Source: Winogradskyella sp. PG-2
GTDB lineage: Bacteria > Bacteroidota > Bacteroidia > Flavobacteriales > Flavobacteriaceae
Reading direction: 5' to 3'
NCBI RefSeq assembly: GCF_000828715.1
Contig: NZ_AP014583.1
Location: 2,292,001 to 2,356,000 of the forward strand
Length of the DNA: 64,000 nucleotides
The notes below the pieces were generated by a model. The model ran no database searches and was not told where the DNA came from. It saw only the letters and a program-made list of their open reading frames with translations. This document shows, in pieces, positions 29,249 through 40,200 of the stretch. Both the position numbers and the translations under genes were made by a program. The first letter of the stretch is position 1, and every line of letters starts with the position of its first letter.

Positions 29249-29884
29249 ATGGCACAGAAAGGTAAAATGACAATCACTAACATGATCTACGGATTAGGAG
29301 CAGCAATCGTAATCGTTGGAGCATTATTTAAAATACAACACTGGCCTTTTGGTTCAGAAATCTTAACTATAGGTATGATTGTTGAAGCATTAGTATTTAC
29401 ATACTCTGCCTTCGAAAGACAAGCAAGTGATTTAGATTGGTCTTTAGTATATCCTGAATTAGCTGGTGGTCAAACATTAGGAGGAAAGAAGAAAAAAGAA
29501 GAGCCAAAAGATGCTGAAGGTCTTTTATCTAAAAAATTAGATAATTTATTAAAAGATGCAAAAATAGATGGCGAACTTATGGCTAGCTTAGGTGATAGCA
29601 TCAAGAATTTTGAAGGTGCTGCTAAGAACTTGAATCCAACAGTAGATTCAATGACTGCACAAAAGAAATACAGTGAAGAAATGTCTTTAGCTGCTGCTCA
29701 AATGGAGTCTTTAAATAGCCTTTATAAAGTGCAGATGGAAAGTGCAAATCGTCAAGCAGCAATTAATGAAGAAGCTGTTGAGAATGCGACTAAATTGAAA
29801 GAGCAAATGCAATCATTAGCATCAAACTTATCATCATTAAATGGTGTGTATGGAGGAATGTTATCTGCAATGAACAAAAACTAA
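29249..29884 (+). CDS. gldL: Gliding motility / T9SS motor protein GldL
   Basis: Inner-membrane subunit of the proton-driven T9SS motor. The 211-aa protein has two N-terminal membrane helices (IYGLGAAIVIVGALFKIQHW and EILTIGMIVEALVFTYSAFE) with the conserved FKIQHWPFG between them, and a helical cytoplasmic tail. The Glu in the second helix (IVEALVF) corresponds to the conserved acidic membrane residue of GldL. It is the second gene of gldKLMN. Confidence 0.97.
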   Translation: MAQKGKMTITNMIYGLGAAIVIVGALFKIQHWPFGSEILTIGMIVEALVFTYSAFERQASDLDWSLVYPELAGGQTLGGKKKKEEPKDAEGLLSKKLDNLLKDAKIDGELMASLGDSIKNFEGAAKNLNPTVDSMTAQKKYSEEMSLAAAQMESLNSLYKVQMESANRQAAINEEAVENATKLKEQMQSLASNLSSLNGVYGGMLSAMNKN

Positions 29885-29932
29885 TTGGTTTTTATAATCG
29901 AGATTTAATTAACATTTAAAAACTAAATTACA

Positions 29933-31507
29933 ATGGCAGGAGGAAAAGCATCTGCAAGGCAGAAAATGATTAACCTAATGTACTTAGTATTTATTGCTAT
30001 GATGGCGATGAATATGTCAAAAGAAGTACTATCCGCTTTCGGATTGATGGAAGCAAAATTCGCTGATTCTAATGAAGCTACGACTACAAGAAACGATAAG
30101 TTACTTGCAGAATTAGAAGTTAAGTCTGAAGAAAATCCTAAAGAATTTAAAATCCCAGCAGCAAGAGCTCAGGAGGTTAAAATTATCTCAGATAAATTTT
30201 ATAAATATATTGAAACTCTTAAAAGGGATTTAATAAAATCTGGAGAGTATGAACTTGATGAGAAAGGTATTTTACCATTTGAAGCAATGGATAAAACAGA
30301 TATTTTAGATGAAGCTTGGTTTACCGGAGATCGTCTGACTAAGAAAGGTGATGAGGTAATGGCAAAAATTAAGGAATACAAAAAAGCTATTAATGATATA
30401 CTATCTAAAGATGAAAGTTATAGAGGAAGAGCTCAAGCATTTGAAAAGACTTTTAATATAGATAAAGTACCGAATAAAGATGGAAAGAAAATAGATTGGT
30501 TAGCTTATCACTATCAAGGTTTTCCGGCAATTGCTTCATATACTAAATTGACAGCAATGCAAAATGATGTTAAGGTCACTGAATCTGATATGTTTAGTTT
30601 GTTTTTAGGAAACATTGTTTCTGAAGCAACGACATTAAATAACTACAAAGCAATTGTTTTAGCTGACAAATCTGCATTTTTCGCAGGTGAAAAGTTTCAA
30701 GGTAAAGTAGTAATTGGTAAGTATGCTAATGTAGCGCCAACGAAATTAGTAGTGCAAGGTGAAGAGATTGATTTAGCGAAAGCGATTGATTCTACTGGTG
30801 CTGCAACTTTAGGTTTTAATGTTGGTAATGTTGGAGAGCATGATATAAAAGGGCAATTTACTTTTATCGAGAATGGGAAAGAATTAGAAATTCCTATAGT
30901 CAACGCAAACTATGTGGTAGTGCCAAGACCAAATTCTGCTACAATTTCTGCTGATAAGATGAACGTTGTTTATCGTGGTGTTGCTAACCCAATGACTATT
31001 TCTTTTGCTGGTGTTCCAGATAATAAAGTAAATGCATCTGGTTCTGGTTTATCAAAAGGTTCTGGTGTTGGTAAATATCTCATGAACCCAGGATCGGGTA
31101 GAGAAGTAACAATTAATGTTACTGCTACTTTAGATGATGGATCAAAAGCTAGTGATAAAAAGACATTTAGAATTAAAGATATTCCTGCACCTACTGGTAC
31201 AATGGCCGGACAGTCAGGATTAGTAAAATTACCAAAGCGTAATGTAGAGATAGGGACAGTAGGAGCGAAGTTAGATGATTTCGTATTCGATTTACCAATC
31301 GGTGTGACATCATTTAAAATTAAGGTGCCAGGACAACCTACAGTTAATGTTGTTGGTACTAAGATGAACAACCAGGCTAAGGCGTCTATTAAAAGAGCAC
31401 GTCGAGGCGATAACATTACTATTTTCGATATTAAAGCGAAAATAACAGGTAATGCAAAATATAGATTAAAGAACGTTTCACCTGTAATTGTAGAAGTTAC
31501 TAACTAA
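29933..31507 (+). CDS. gldM: Gliding motility / T9SS motor protein GldM
   Basis: Partner of GldL in the rotary motor; its periplasmic arm reaches the GldK/GldN ring. The 524-aa protein has one N-terminal membrane helix (MINLMYLVFIAMMAMNMSKE) followed by helical and immunoglobulin-like periplasmic domains (for example YVVVPRPNSATISADKMNVV). Length and gene order are normal for Flavobacteria. Confidence 0.97.
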   Translation: MAGGKASARQKMINLMYLVFIAMMAMNMSKEVLSAFGLMEAKFADSNEATTTRNDKLLAELEVKSEENPKEFKIPAARAQEVKIISDKFYKYIETLKRDLIKSGEYELDEKGILPFEAMDKTDILDEAWFTGDRLTKKGDEVMAKIKEYKKAINDILSKDESYRGRAQAFEKTFNIDKVPNKDGKKIDWLAYHYQGFPAIASYTKLTAMQNDVKVTESDMFSLFLGNIVSEATTLNNYKAIVLADKSAFFAGEKFQGKVVIGKYANVAPTKLVVQGEEIDLAKAIDSTGAATLGFNVGNVGEHDIKGQFTFIENGKELEIPIVNANYVVVPRPNSATISADKMNVVYRGVANPMTISFAGVPDNKVNASGSGLSKGSGVGKYLMNPGSGREVTINVTATLDDGSKASDKKTFRIKDIPAPTGTMAGQSGLVKLPKRNVEIGTVGAKLDDFVFDLPIGVTSFKIKVPGQPTVNVVGTKMNNQAKASIKRARRGDNITIFDIKAKITGNAKYRLKNVSPVIVEVTN

Positions 31508-31557
31508 AGAAACGTACATAATAAATAAAGTACCCAAATTATTAATACCAAAATAAG

Positions 31558-32466
31558 ATGAAAATTAAAAGCTTTTTATACGTCGGATTAGCCCTGTTTG
31601 CAATAAACACAATGTTTGCACAAGCTAACATCCTTAATGCCAAAATTCCTGAGGAAATTGGTATGAAAACTGAAGCACAATTACTTCTAGATAACGACCA
31701 ACCTTTAGAATATGGTTATGTTGGCGATAGAGATATCTTGTTTTCTAAAATGATTTGGGAAAAGATAGTCTTAGACGAACGTGTTAACTTTCCATTGTAT
31801 TTTCCAATAGAAGATAACTTAGGTGATGATAGAAAATCATTATACCGAGTACTTATGGAAAACATGAAAAGTGGAATGATTTCTAAAGTCTATGCAGATG
31901 ATTATTTCACCGAAGAGCGTACTCTAAAAGATTTGGAAGCGTCATTAACCATGACAAAAATTACTGATGCCGGAGTTGATTATATGAACGAAAATGGTGT
32001 TGGTGAGGGCGAAATTCCTGAAGAGTTTATTATCAGAAGAGAAATAGGTCCTGCAGATATCAATTCATTTTTAGTAAAAGGCTTATGGTATTTTGATAAG
32101 CGTCAAGGAGAATTAAAGTATCGTATTTTAGGTATTGCACCTGCAGCACCAGACGTTAACTTTATCGATTCTGAAGACGATGCAAATAGTGAGCCTATTC
32201 CTATGTTTTGGATATTTTTTCCTGAGGTAAGAGATATTCTTCACGAGGCTAAAGCTTTTAATGATAAGAACAGTGCTGTGCCACTTTCTTTCGATCATTT
32301 ATTAAACAGTCGCCGTTTTGGTGGATTAATCTACAAAGAAGAGAACGTTTATGGTGATAGAAAAGTTGAGGAATATGTTGCTGAGAATGCATTAATGCAA
32401 CTTTTAGAATCAGAACGTATCAAAGATAAGATTAGAAATTTTGAACAAGATATGTGGAGTTACTAG
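31558..32466 (+). CDS. gldN: Gliding motility / T9SS ring protein GldN
   Basis: Periplasmic ring subunit that associates with GldK. The 302-aa product has a Sec signal peptide (MKIKSFLYVGLALFAINTMF) and the GldN/PorN features GLWYFDKRQGELKYRILGIA and FWIFFPEVRDILHEAKAFN. It ends the operon, followed by a strong terminator. Confidence 0.97.
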   Translation: MKIKSFLYVGLALFAINTMFAQANILNAKIPEEIGMKTEAQLLLDNDQPLEYGYVGDRDILFSKMIWEKIVLDERVNFPLYFPIEDNLGDDRKSLYRVLMENMKSGMISKVYADDYFTEERTLKDLEASLTMTKITDAGVDYMNENGVGEGEIPEEFIIRREIGPADINSFLVKGLWYFDKRQGELKYRILGIAPAAPDVNFIDSEDDANSEPIPMFWIFFPEVRDILHEAKAFNDKNSAVPLSFDHLLNSRRFGGLIYKEENVYGDRKVEEYVAENALMQLLESERIKDKIRNFEQDMWSY

Positions 32467-32485
32467 TTATCTTCCATGATAAATA

Positions 32486-32521
32486 AAAAAAACGCTCACT
32501 TAAAAAGTGAGCGTTTTTTTT
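32486..32521 (+). terminator. Terminator of gldKLMN
   Basis: AACGCTCACTT-aaa-AAGTGAGCGTT followed by seven or more Ts. Confidence 0.9.
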
Positions 32522-32551
32522 ATTACTGTCATTTTTGTAAAGACATTTATC

Positions 32552-32559
32552 TATTTTTG
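32552..32559 (+). promoter_or_regulatory. -7 element just before the FAD oxidoreductase gene
   Basis: TATTTTTG, an exact TAnnTTTG, ends 5 bp before the ATG at 32565, implying a leaderless or very short leader mRNA. A TTG lies 14 bp upstream, closer than usual. Confidence 0.45.
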
Positions 32560-32564
32560 TTTCA

Positions 32565-33611
32565 ATGAAACAAGTAGATTACTTAATAGTAGGCTGTGGT
32601 TTAGCGAGTGTAGCATTTTGCGAGCAATTAAGAGCACATCGCAAATCTTATTTGGTATTTGATGATCAATCGCAAAAGTCTTCATTAGTCGCAGCAGGAT
32701 TGTATAATCCTGTAATCTTAAAACGCTTTTCTGAAGTTTGGAAAGCAAAAACACAATTAGAACTTGCTCTTCCATTATATTCAAATATTGAAAACGACTT
32801 AAATATAAAAGTAGATTATCCGCTCCGAATCTTGAGACGCTTTACTTCTATACAGGAACAGAATAAATGGTTTACAGCTTCAGATAAACCAGCTCTTGAA
32901 ACGTTTCTTTCAACTCAACTAGTTAAGAATACAAATTCAGAAATTGAAGCTCCTTATGGATTTGGTGAAGTATTACATGCAGGTCGAGTAGATACAGAAC
33001 TATTAATTTCTTGTTACAAAGATTTTTTAAAACAGAATGATTGTTTAAAGGATATCACATTTCAACATAGTACAGTTCAATTTGAAGCCAATTTAATTCT
33101 ATATAAAAACTATAAAGCCTCACATCTAGTTTTTGCGGAAGGATTTGGAGTGAAACATAATCCTTACTTTGAAGACATTCCGCTAACAGGTTCAAAAGGT
33201 GAAATCCTAACCATTAAAGCTCCAGAATTAAAAATTGATTATGCTATAAAGTCTTCTGTATTTGTGATTCCGATAGGAGGTGATTTATATAATGTTGGTT
33301 CGACTTATGATAATGAGGATAAATCAAATCTACCGACAGAAAAGGCTAAAACAGAATTACTTTTAAAAGTAAAAAGTTTTATAAAATGTGATTTTGAAGT
33401 TGTCAGACATGTTGCAGGAGTCAGACCTACTGTAAAAGATAGAAGACCTTTGGTTGGTAGACATTCAGAATACAACAATCTCTATGTATTAAATGGTTTG
33501 GGAACGAGAGGAGTAATGATAGCACCTTACGTTGCTAAAGAATTATTTAAGTTTATTGAAAATAATGAAGCTTTAGATGCTGAGATAGATATTAAACGGT
33601 TTAATCTTTAA
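32565..33611 (+). CDS. FAD-dependent oxidoreductase (DAO family)
   Basis: A 348-aa cytoplasmic flavoprotein of the D-amino-acid oxidase / glycine oxidase fold. The FAD-binding motif is at the N-terminus (YLIVGCGLASVAFCEQL), and the C-terminal FAD contact region is RHVAGVRPTVKDRRPLVGRH followed by VLNGLGTRGVMIAPYVA. The substrate cannot be told from the sequence. Its last 11 bp overlap the convergent DUF983 gene. Confidence 0.85.
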   Translation: MKQVDYLIVGCGLASVAFCEQLRAHRKSYLVFDDQSQKSSLVAAGLYNPVILKRFSEVWKAKTQLELALPLYSNIENDLNIKVDYPLRILRRFTSIQEQNKWFTASDKPALETFLSTQLVKNTNSEIEAPYGFGEVLHAGRVDTELLISCYKDFLKQNDCLKDITFQHSTVQFEANLILYKNYKASHLVFAEGFGVKHNPYFEDIPLTGSKGEILTIKAPELKIDYAIKSSVFVIPIGGDLYNVGSTYDNEDKSNLPTEKAKTELLLKVKSFIKCDFEVVRHVAGVRPTVKDRRPLVGRHSEYNNLYVLNGLGTRGVMIAPYVAKELFKFIENNEALDAEIDIKRFNL

Positions 33612-33984
33612 TTAAAGATTTATCATAGCTCAAAAAGAGATTAATCCAAATATTTCTAGATAACCTCATGATAAAAGGCATAAAGACAACTAGTGTTCCG
33701 ACAATAGCAAAAAATGCAACTAGTAAAGAGCTTTCAAAAATGAGGTAACTTACAGCAAAAGCTATCAAGGCAAAAGCAATACCTACACCATAACTTACAT
33801 ACATGGAGCCGTAGAAAAAAGAGGGTTCCATTCTATATCTAGTATTGCAATGTGAGCAGATCTCATTAATTTTTAAAGTATCAGTAAGAATGTATGAGTT
33901 TTTTTCCACATACATGGATTCTTGATGGCATTTTGGGCAAGCTCCAAAAAGAATACTATAAAGTTTCATTCCTTTTCTAATCAT
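33601..33984 (-). CDS. DUF983 membrane protein with zinc-ribbon-like cysteines
   Basis: A 127-aa protein with two CxxC pairs near the N-terminus (GACPKCHQES and ICSHCNTRYRMEPSFFYG) and two C-terminal membrane helices (YGVGIAFALIAFAVSYLIF, LLVAFFAIVGTLVVFMPFI). This is the DUF983 layout. Function unknown. It is convergent with, and overlaps by 11 bp, the oxidoreductase. Confidence 0.85.
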   Translation of the reverse strand: MIRKGMKLYSILFGACPKCHQESMYVEKNSYILTDTLKINEICSHCNTRYRMEPSFFYGSMYVSYGVGIAFALIAFAVSYLIFESSLLVAFFAIVGTLVVFMPFIMRLSRNIWINLFLSYDKSLIKD

Positions 33985-34097
33985 AACTAAAAACGTTTAT
34001 TTTTGCGTTTTTTAATACAGTACAAAGATAAATTTTTTATAATTCTAGTATTGTAACAATTGTAACGTTTATAGCAATTGTAATATTCAAAAAAGTT

Positions 34098-36008
34098 ATG
34101 CTAAATATCCATAATTTATCAATATCGTTTCAAGGAGAATATCTTTTTGAAGAAATTACTTTTAAGCTAGGTCTTGGTGATCGAATTGGTTTAATTGGTA
34201 AAAATGGTGCAGGTAAATCTACTATGCTTAGAATTTTATCAAAAGAGCAAGAGGCAGATAACGGACAAATAGCTGCAGATAAGGATTTGAAAATCGGATT
34301 TTTAAAACAGGATATTGATTTTGATTTTGGTAAAACTGTTTTGGAGGAATCATATGAAGCTTTTAAGGAGATTAAAGAATGTGAAGCTAAGTTAGAAGAA
34401 ATCAATACCCAATTAGCTGAACGTACAGATTATGAAAGCGAATCTTATAATCAATTGATGATTGATTTAAATGAGATTCAACATCAATATGAAATTTTAG
34501 GAGGTTATAATTACCAAGGAGAAACAGAAAAAATTCTTCAAGGTTTAGGTTTTAAACGCGAAGATTTTAATAAACTAACAGATACGTTTTCTGGAGGTTG
34601 GAGAATGCGTATTGAATTGGCAAAGCTATTACTTCAAAATAATGATTTATTACTATTAGATGAGCCGACCAACCACTTAGATATTGAATCCATTATTTGG
34701 TTAGAAAATTTCTTAAAAAACTATCCAGGTGCTGTAGTTATTGTATCTCACGACAAAATGTTTTTAGACAATGTAACTAATAGAACCATAGAAATTTCTT
34801 TAGGCAGAATTTACGATTACAATAAACCATATACCAAGTTTTTGGCGTTACGTAAAGAGATGAAAATTCAGCAATTGGCAGCTCAAAAGAATCAAGAAAA
34901 ACAGATTCAACAAACTGAAAAGTTAATTGAAAAATTTAGAGCTAAAGCGTCTAAAGCGACCATGGCACAATCACTTATTAAGAAGTTAGATCGCATTGAC
35001 CGTATAGAAGTTGATGAAGATGATAATAGTGTAATGTCTTTAAATTTCCCTGTATCTATTACACCAGGAAAGGTTGTAGTCGAAGTTGAAAATGTATCTA
35101 AATCGTATGGTGATTTGCAGGTTTTGCATAATGTAAGTTTAGCAGTCCCAAGAGATATAAAAACAGCTTTCGTTGGTCAGAATGGTCAAGGCAAGTCTAC
35201 TTTAGCCAAAATTATTGTAGGTGAGATAAAGCATGAAGGAAATTTAAACCTAGGTCATAACGTACAAATAGGTTATTTCGCCCAGAATCAGGCAGAATAT
35301 TTGGATGGTAGTAAAACCGTTTTAGATACGATGATTGATGCTGCTAATGAAACTAATAGAAGTAAAGTTAGAGATATACTAGGTTCATTTTTATTTAGAG
35401 GAGACGAGGTAGAGAAGTATGTGAGAGTGCTATCTGGTGGTGAACGTAATCGATTGGCTTTAGCTAAGTTATTGCTTCAACCATTAAATGTTCTCATTAT
35501 GGATGAGCCAACTAATCATTTAGATATAAAATCTAAAAATGTGTTGAAAGATGCTTTGAGAAAATTCGAAGGTACTCTAATATTAGTGTCTCACGATAGA
35601 GATTTTCTACAAGGTTTAACAGATACGGTCTATGAATTTAAAGATCAAAATATAAAGGAATATTTAGGTGATATAGATTTTTACCTAGAACAACGTAATC
35701 TCGAAAACTTAAGAGAAGCAGAAAAGCGAACGGTTGTTGCTAATAAGCCTAAAGAAAGCAATAAACAAAGCTACGAAAATCAAAAGAAGCAGAAATCTTT
35801 AAATAACAAATTGAGTAATATTGAGTCTAAAATCAATCAGTTAGAGAAAGATATTAAATCTGACGATGTAAAATTAGCTACAGATTATGATGCTACGGCT
35901 TCAGACCCTAAGTTTTTTGATAATTATCAGAAAAAGAAAAAAGACTTAGAGCAGTTAATGGAAAATTGGGAAACCATACAAGAGCAGTTAGACAGCATTA
36001 ACAATTAA
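34098..36008 (+). CDS. ABC-F family ATPase (ribosome-associated type)
   Basis: A 636-aa soluble protein with two ABC cassettes and no membrane domain. Cassette 1: Walker A GKNGAGKST, signature SGGWRMR, Walker B LLLDEPTNHLD. Cassette 2: GQNGQGKST, LSGGERNR, LIMDEPTNHLD. A charged linker of about 80 residues joins them, and a coiled-coil tail follows (about 560-636). This matches the Uup/EttA-type translation factors that act on the ribosome. Which subclass cannot be settled by eye; the C-terminal coiled coil favours Uup. Confidence 0.93.
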   Translation: MLNIHNLSISFQGEYLFEEITFKLGLGDRIGLIGKNGAGKSTMLRILSKEQEADNGQIAADKDLKIGFLKQDIDFDFGKTVLEESYEAFKEIKECEAKLEEINTQLAERTDYESESYNQLMIDLNEIQHQYEILGGYNYQGETEKILQGLGFKREDFNKLTDTFSGGWRMRIELAKLLLQNNDLLLLDEPTNHLDIESIIWLENFLKNYPGAVVIVSHDKMFLDNVTNRTIEISLGRIYDYNKPYTKFLALRKEMKIQQLAAQKNQEKQIQQTEKLIEKFRAKASKATMAQSLIKKLDRIDRIEVDEDDNSVMSLNFPVSITPGKVVVEVENVSKSYGDLQVLHNVSLAVPRDIKTAFVGQNGQGKSTLAKIIVGEIKHEGNLNLGHNVQIGYFAQNQAEYLDGSKTVLDTMIDAANETNRSKVRDILGSFLFRGDEVEKYVRVLSGGERNRLALAKLLLQPLNVLIMDEPTNHLDIKSKNVLKDALRKFEGTLILVSHDRDFLQGLTDTVYEFKDQNIKEYLGDIDFYLEQRNLENLREAEKRTVVANKPKESNKQSYENQKKQKSLNNKLSNIESKINQLEKDIKSDDVKLATDYDATASDPKFFDNYQKKKKDLEQLMENWETIQEQLDSINN

Positions 36009-36041
36009 GAATATTTTAACGCCAAAGCATTCTGTTATAGG

Positions 36042-36049
36042 TAAATTTG
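36042..36049 (+). promoter_or_regulatory. -7 element of the RND efflux operon
   Basis: TAAATTTG, an exact TAnnTTTG, 25 bp before the adaptor gene ATG. A -33 TTG is not evident. Confidence 0.4.
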
Positions 36050-36074
36050 CAATTCAATAACCATCAACACCACA

Positions 36075-37220
36075 ATGCGCAAAATTATTCTTACCGTATT
36101 AGGAATTCTCCTAATAGTCGGTGCTTACTTTGGTAGCAAATATATTGCTGACAATAAAAAGAAGAAAAGACCAACACCAGCTAAGGTTGTAAAAACGGTT
36201 TTTACAGACACCGTTAAAAATTCAACAGTACAAATTGTAATACCTGCTAATGGAAGTTTAGTGGCACAACGTCGTGTAGAACTCTATGCTGAAGTACAAG
36301 GTGTTTTTAAATCTGGGAGTAAACTTTTTAAACCTGGTCAAGAATACAAGAACGGAGAAAATTTAATTCGCATTGATGCGTCTGAATATTACGCTAGTGT
36401 TCAGTCTTCAAAAAGTAATCTTTATAATTCTATTGCGTCAATAATGCCAGATTTAAGATTAGACTTTCCTGAAGTTTTTCAAAAGTGGCAGAGTTATTTA
36501 AACGGTTTCGATTTAAATAAATCGACACCGAAATTACCAGAGATGACTTCAGAAAAAGAAAATTATTTTATCACTGGTCGTGGTATTGTTTCAAATTACT
36601 ACAATGTTAAAAATCTTGAACAGCGTTTAGCTAAATATAATATTAGAGCACCATTTTCTGGAATCTTAACTGAAGCATTAGTAACTGAAGGTTCTCTAAT
36701 TAGAAATGGACAAAAATTAGGAGAATATATTGATCCTTCGGTTTATGAAATGGAAGTAGCTTTAAGTAAAAACTATGCAAGTCTATTAAAAGTTGGAGAA
36801 AGCGTAGTACTTAAAAACCTTAATAATACTCAGGAATATACAGGTAAAGTATCTCGAATAAACGGGAGTATAGACGCTACAACACAAACTATTACTGCTT
36901 ATATTGAGGTTAAGGACAAGACCTTAAAAGAAGGTATGTATTTAGAAGCAAATCTAAATGCCAAACAAGAGTCAGACGCTATAGAAGTGAATAGAAGTTT
37001 AGTATTAGATGGAGATCAGATTTTTGTAGTTAGAGATAGTATTTTAGACCTAATTGATGTAATGCCAGTTTATTTTTCTGATAAAAAAGCTGTTCTGAAG
37101 AATGTACCTGATGGCACAGTAATGGTCATAAAACCTATCCCTGGAGCCTATGCAGGCATGTTGGTAAAACCTTTTAAAGATAATAAAGAACCAGTAAAAT
37201 CATCTAGAAAAGCAAATTAA
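36075..37220 (+). CDS. RND efflux periplasmic adaptor (membrane fusion protein)
   Basis: A 381-aa adaptor bridging inner-membrane pump and TolC. It has an N-terminal membrane anchor (IILTVLGILLIVGAYFGS), a lipoyl/biotin-like half (NGSLVAQRRVELYAEVQGVF), a helical hairpin, the second lipoyl half (YNIRAPFSGILTEALVTEGS) and a beta-barrel domain (GKVSRINGSIDATTQTITAY). First gene of a three-gene efflux operon, 3 bp before the pump gene. Confidence 0.93.
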   Translation: MRKIILTVLGILLIVGAYFGSKYIADNKKKKRPTPAKVVKTVFTDTVKNSTVQIVIPANGSLVAQRRVELYAEVQGVFKSGSKLFKPGQEYKNGENLIRIDASEYYASVQSSKSNLYNSIASIMPDLRLDFPEVFQKWQSYLNGFDLNKSTPKLPEMTSEKENYFITGRGIVSNYYNVKNLEQRLAKYNIRAPFSGILTEALVTEGSLIRNGQKLGEYIDPSVYEMEVALSKNYASLLKVGESVVLKNLNNTQEYTGKVSRINGSIDATTQTITAYIEVKDKTLKEGMYLEANLNAKQESDAIEVNRSLVLDGDQIFVVRDSILDLIDVMPVYFSDKKAVLKNVPDGTVMVIKPIPGAYAGMLVKPFKDNKEPVKSSRKAN

Positions 37221-37223
37221 GAG

Positions 37224-40200
37224 ATGAGAAAACTAATTGCTTTTTTTATTAGACATACGGTAGCTGTTGATGTTGTCATTATGACTTTTGTAGTCTTTGG
37301 TTTTTTTGGAGCTAAGAACCTTAAATCTTCTTTCTTCCCATTAATCGACTCAAAAAATATTAGTATTAATGTTACTTATCCAGGAGCTTCACCTCAAGAA
37401 GTAGAGGAGGGAATTATTCTAAAAATAGAAGATAATCTTAAAGGTTTAAATGGTGTAGAACGCGTCACATCCACATCTAGAGAAAATAGTGGAAATATAA
37501 ATGTAGAAATTGAAAAAGGGAAGGATATCGATTTTATGCTTCTCGAGGTTAAAAATGCTGTAGATCGGGTTCCTACATTTCCGGTTGGTATGGAGCCACT
37601 TATTGTTGCTAAGCAAGAAGCTCTAAGACCAACCATTACTTTTGCTATAAGCGGTTCTAAAATACCTCTATCTACCTTAAAACAAATAGGTAGACAGGTT
37701 GAAAATGACCTGAGAGGTATTGACGGTATTTCTCAAATACAGATTTCTGGTTACCCAGATGAGGAGATTGAAATTGCTTTAAATGAAACAAATTTATTAG
37801 CTTATAACTTAACATTTGGTGAAGTTTCGCAAGCGATTAATGAATCTAGCCTTATTACCACAGGAGGTACTATAAAAACTGATGCAGAAGAATATTTAAT
37901 TAGAGCTAATTCACGTTCTTACTATGCTGACGAGTTGTCTAACTTAGTTGTAAAGGCTGATGCGTCGGGTCGTACAATACAGCTTAAAGATATTGCAACA
38001 GTTAGAGATCAGTTTTCCGAGACTCCTAATTCTAATTATTTTAATGGTGATTTATCAATTAATATCACTATTACAAGTACGAATGCAGAGGATTTAATTA
38101 CTTCTGCTGATAAGACTAAAGCTTATATTGAAGAGTTTAATCAAAAATATGATAATATTCAGCTCAATGTGGTGAGAGATTTATCAACCACATTAGTGCA
38201 ACGTACAGCCCTACTTACAGAGAATGCGATTATAGGAATGATATTAGTCCTTCTATTTTTGTCTTTATTCTTAAATACTCGTTTAGCATTTTGGGTAGCA
38301 TTTGGTTTGCCTGTTGCGTTCTTTGGAATGTTTATGTTCGCTGGTTATTTTAATGTTACAATAAATGTATTATCCCTTTTTGGGATGATCATTGTAATTG
38401 GTATTTTGGTTGATGACGGTATTGTAATTGCTGAAAACATATACCAACACTATGAAAAAGGGAAATCACCAGAAGAAGCTGCAATTGATGGTGTTATGGA
38501 AGTACTTCCCGCTATTGTATCTGCGATATTAACTACAATATTAGCATTTGGAATCTTCTTATTTCTAGATGGGAGAATAGGTGAATTCTTTGGTGAAGTT
38601 TCAGTAGTCGTTATGTTAACGCTACTTGTTTCTTTAGTAGAGGCATTAATCATTTTACCTGCACATTTAGCACACTCTAAGGCTTTGCGATTACAAAATC
38701 CAAAGGAGAAACAAGGATTGCTTCAGAGATTGTTTTCAAAATTAAGATACATCAATACGTTTGGAGATTATATAATGCGTTGGCTTAGGGATAAAGTATA
38801 TAGTCCAATCTTACGTTTTGCGCTTAATTATAAATTTTTAACCATTTCATTTTTTGTGGTCTTCTTTATGTTGACTAATGCGAGTTTTCAAGGAGGCATA
38901 ATAAGAGGAGCATTTTTTCCAAGAATTGCTAGTGATAGAATTAATGTATCACTTGAGATGCCAAACGGTACCAACGAAAAAGTAACAGATAGTATTATTT
39001 CATTTATTGAAGTTAAGGCTATTGAAGTTACTAATGAAATTAATGATGAATATCTAGGTGAAGACTTTAAGAAACATCTTGTAGAAAATATGATTAAAAA
39101 TATTGGACCAGGATCTTCTTCAGCTTCTTTAACTATTAATTTATTGCCTGGGGAAGAACGACCAAATGTAATTACTTCAGACTTGGTAACAAATCGTTTA
39201 CAAGAACGTGTTGGACCAGTTATTGGTATAGAAAGTCTAGTATATGGCGGAGGTGGGAATTTTGGCGGAGTACCAGTTTCAGTCTCTTTATTAGGAAATG
39301 ATATAGCTGAACTTAAAGCGGTTAAATCTGAGTTAAAGAAAAATTTAGAAGATAATATCTTATTGAAAGACGTAACAGATAATGACCCTTCCGGAATTAA
39401 AGAGATTAGATTAGAACTCAATGAAAGCGCATATGCTCTGGGCTTAAACTTACGAACAGTAATGACTCAAGTACGTTCTGCATTTTTTGGTGCACAAGCT
39501 CAACGCTTCCAGAGAGGACAAGATGAGATTAGAGTTTGGGTACGCTATGATAGGGAGAATCGCTCCTCAATTAATAACTTAGATAACATGCGTATTACGG
39601 CACCTAGCGGGCAAAAAGTGCCACTAAAAGAAATTGCAAGTTATAGTATAGCACGTGGTGATGTTGCCATAAACCATCTAGAAGGCCGACGAGAAATTCA
39701 AGTGTCAGCAGATATAAAAGATACTAAAAAGACGAGTTCAACAGATATTATGGCAGAGATTAGAGATGAAATTATGCCAGAAATTTTATCTAAATACCTT
39801 ACAGTAACACCATCTTATGAGGGCCAAAATAGAGAACGCGTAAAATTAATGAATTCATTAGCTCCAGTTGGCTTAACTGTTCTTGTGTTAATTTATGTTG
39901 TTATTGCTTTTACATTTAGAAGTTACAGTCAACCTTTATTGTTGCTGTTAATGATTCCACTGAGTTTACCAGCAGTAGCTTGGGGACACTGGATTCATGA
40001 TTTCCCTGTAAATATTCTTTCAATGTTAGGGATTATAGCGCTCATTGGAATTATGGTAAATGATGGACTCGTCCTTATCAGTAAATTTAATACAAACCTA
40101 AGAGAAGGAATGGCTTTTGATGATGCGTTGTTTGAAGCTGGTCGTTCTCGTTTTAGAGCTATATTCTTAACATCAATAACAACAGTAGCAGGATTAGCAC

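Noticed and set aside
38888..39421. 177-codon ORF antisense to the RND pump gene
   Set aside because: Shadow of the pump gene; Ser-rich, no promoter or motif.
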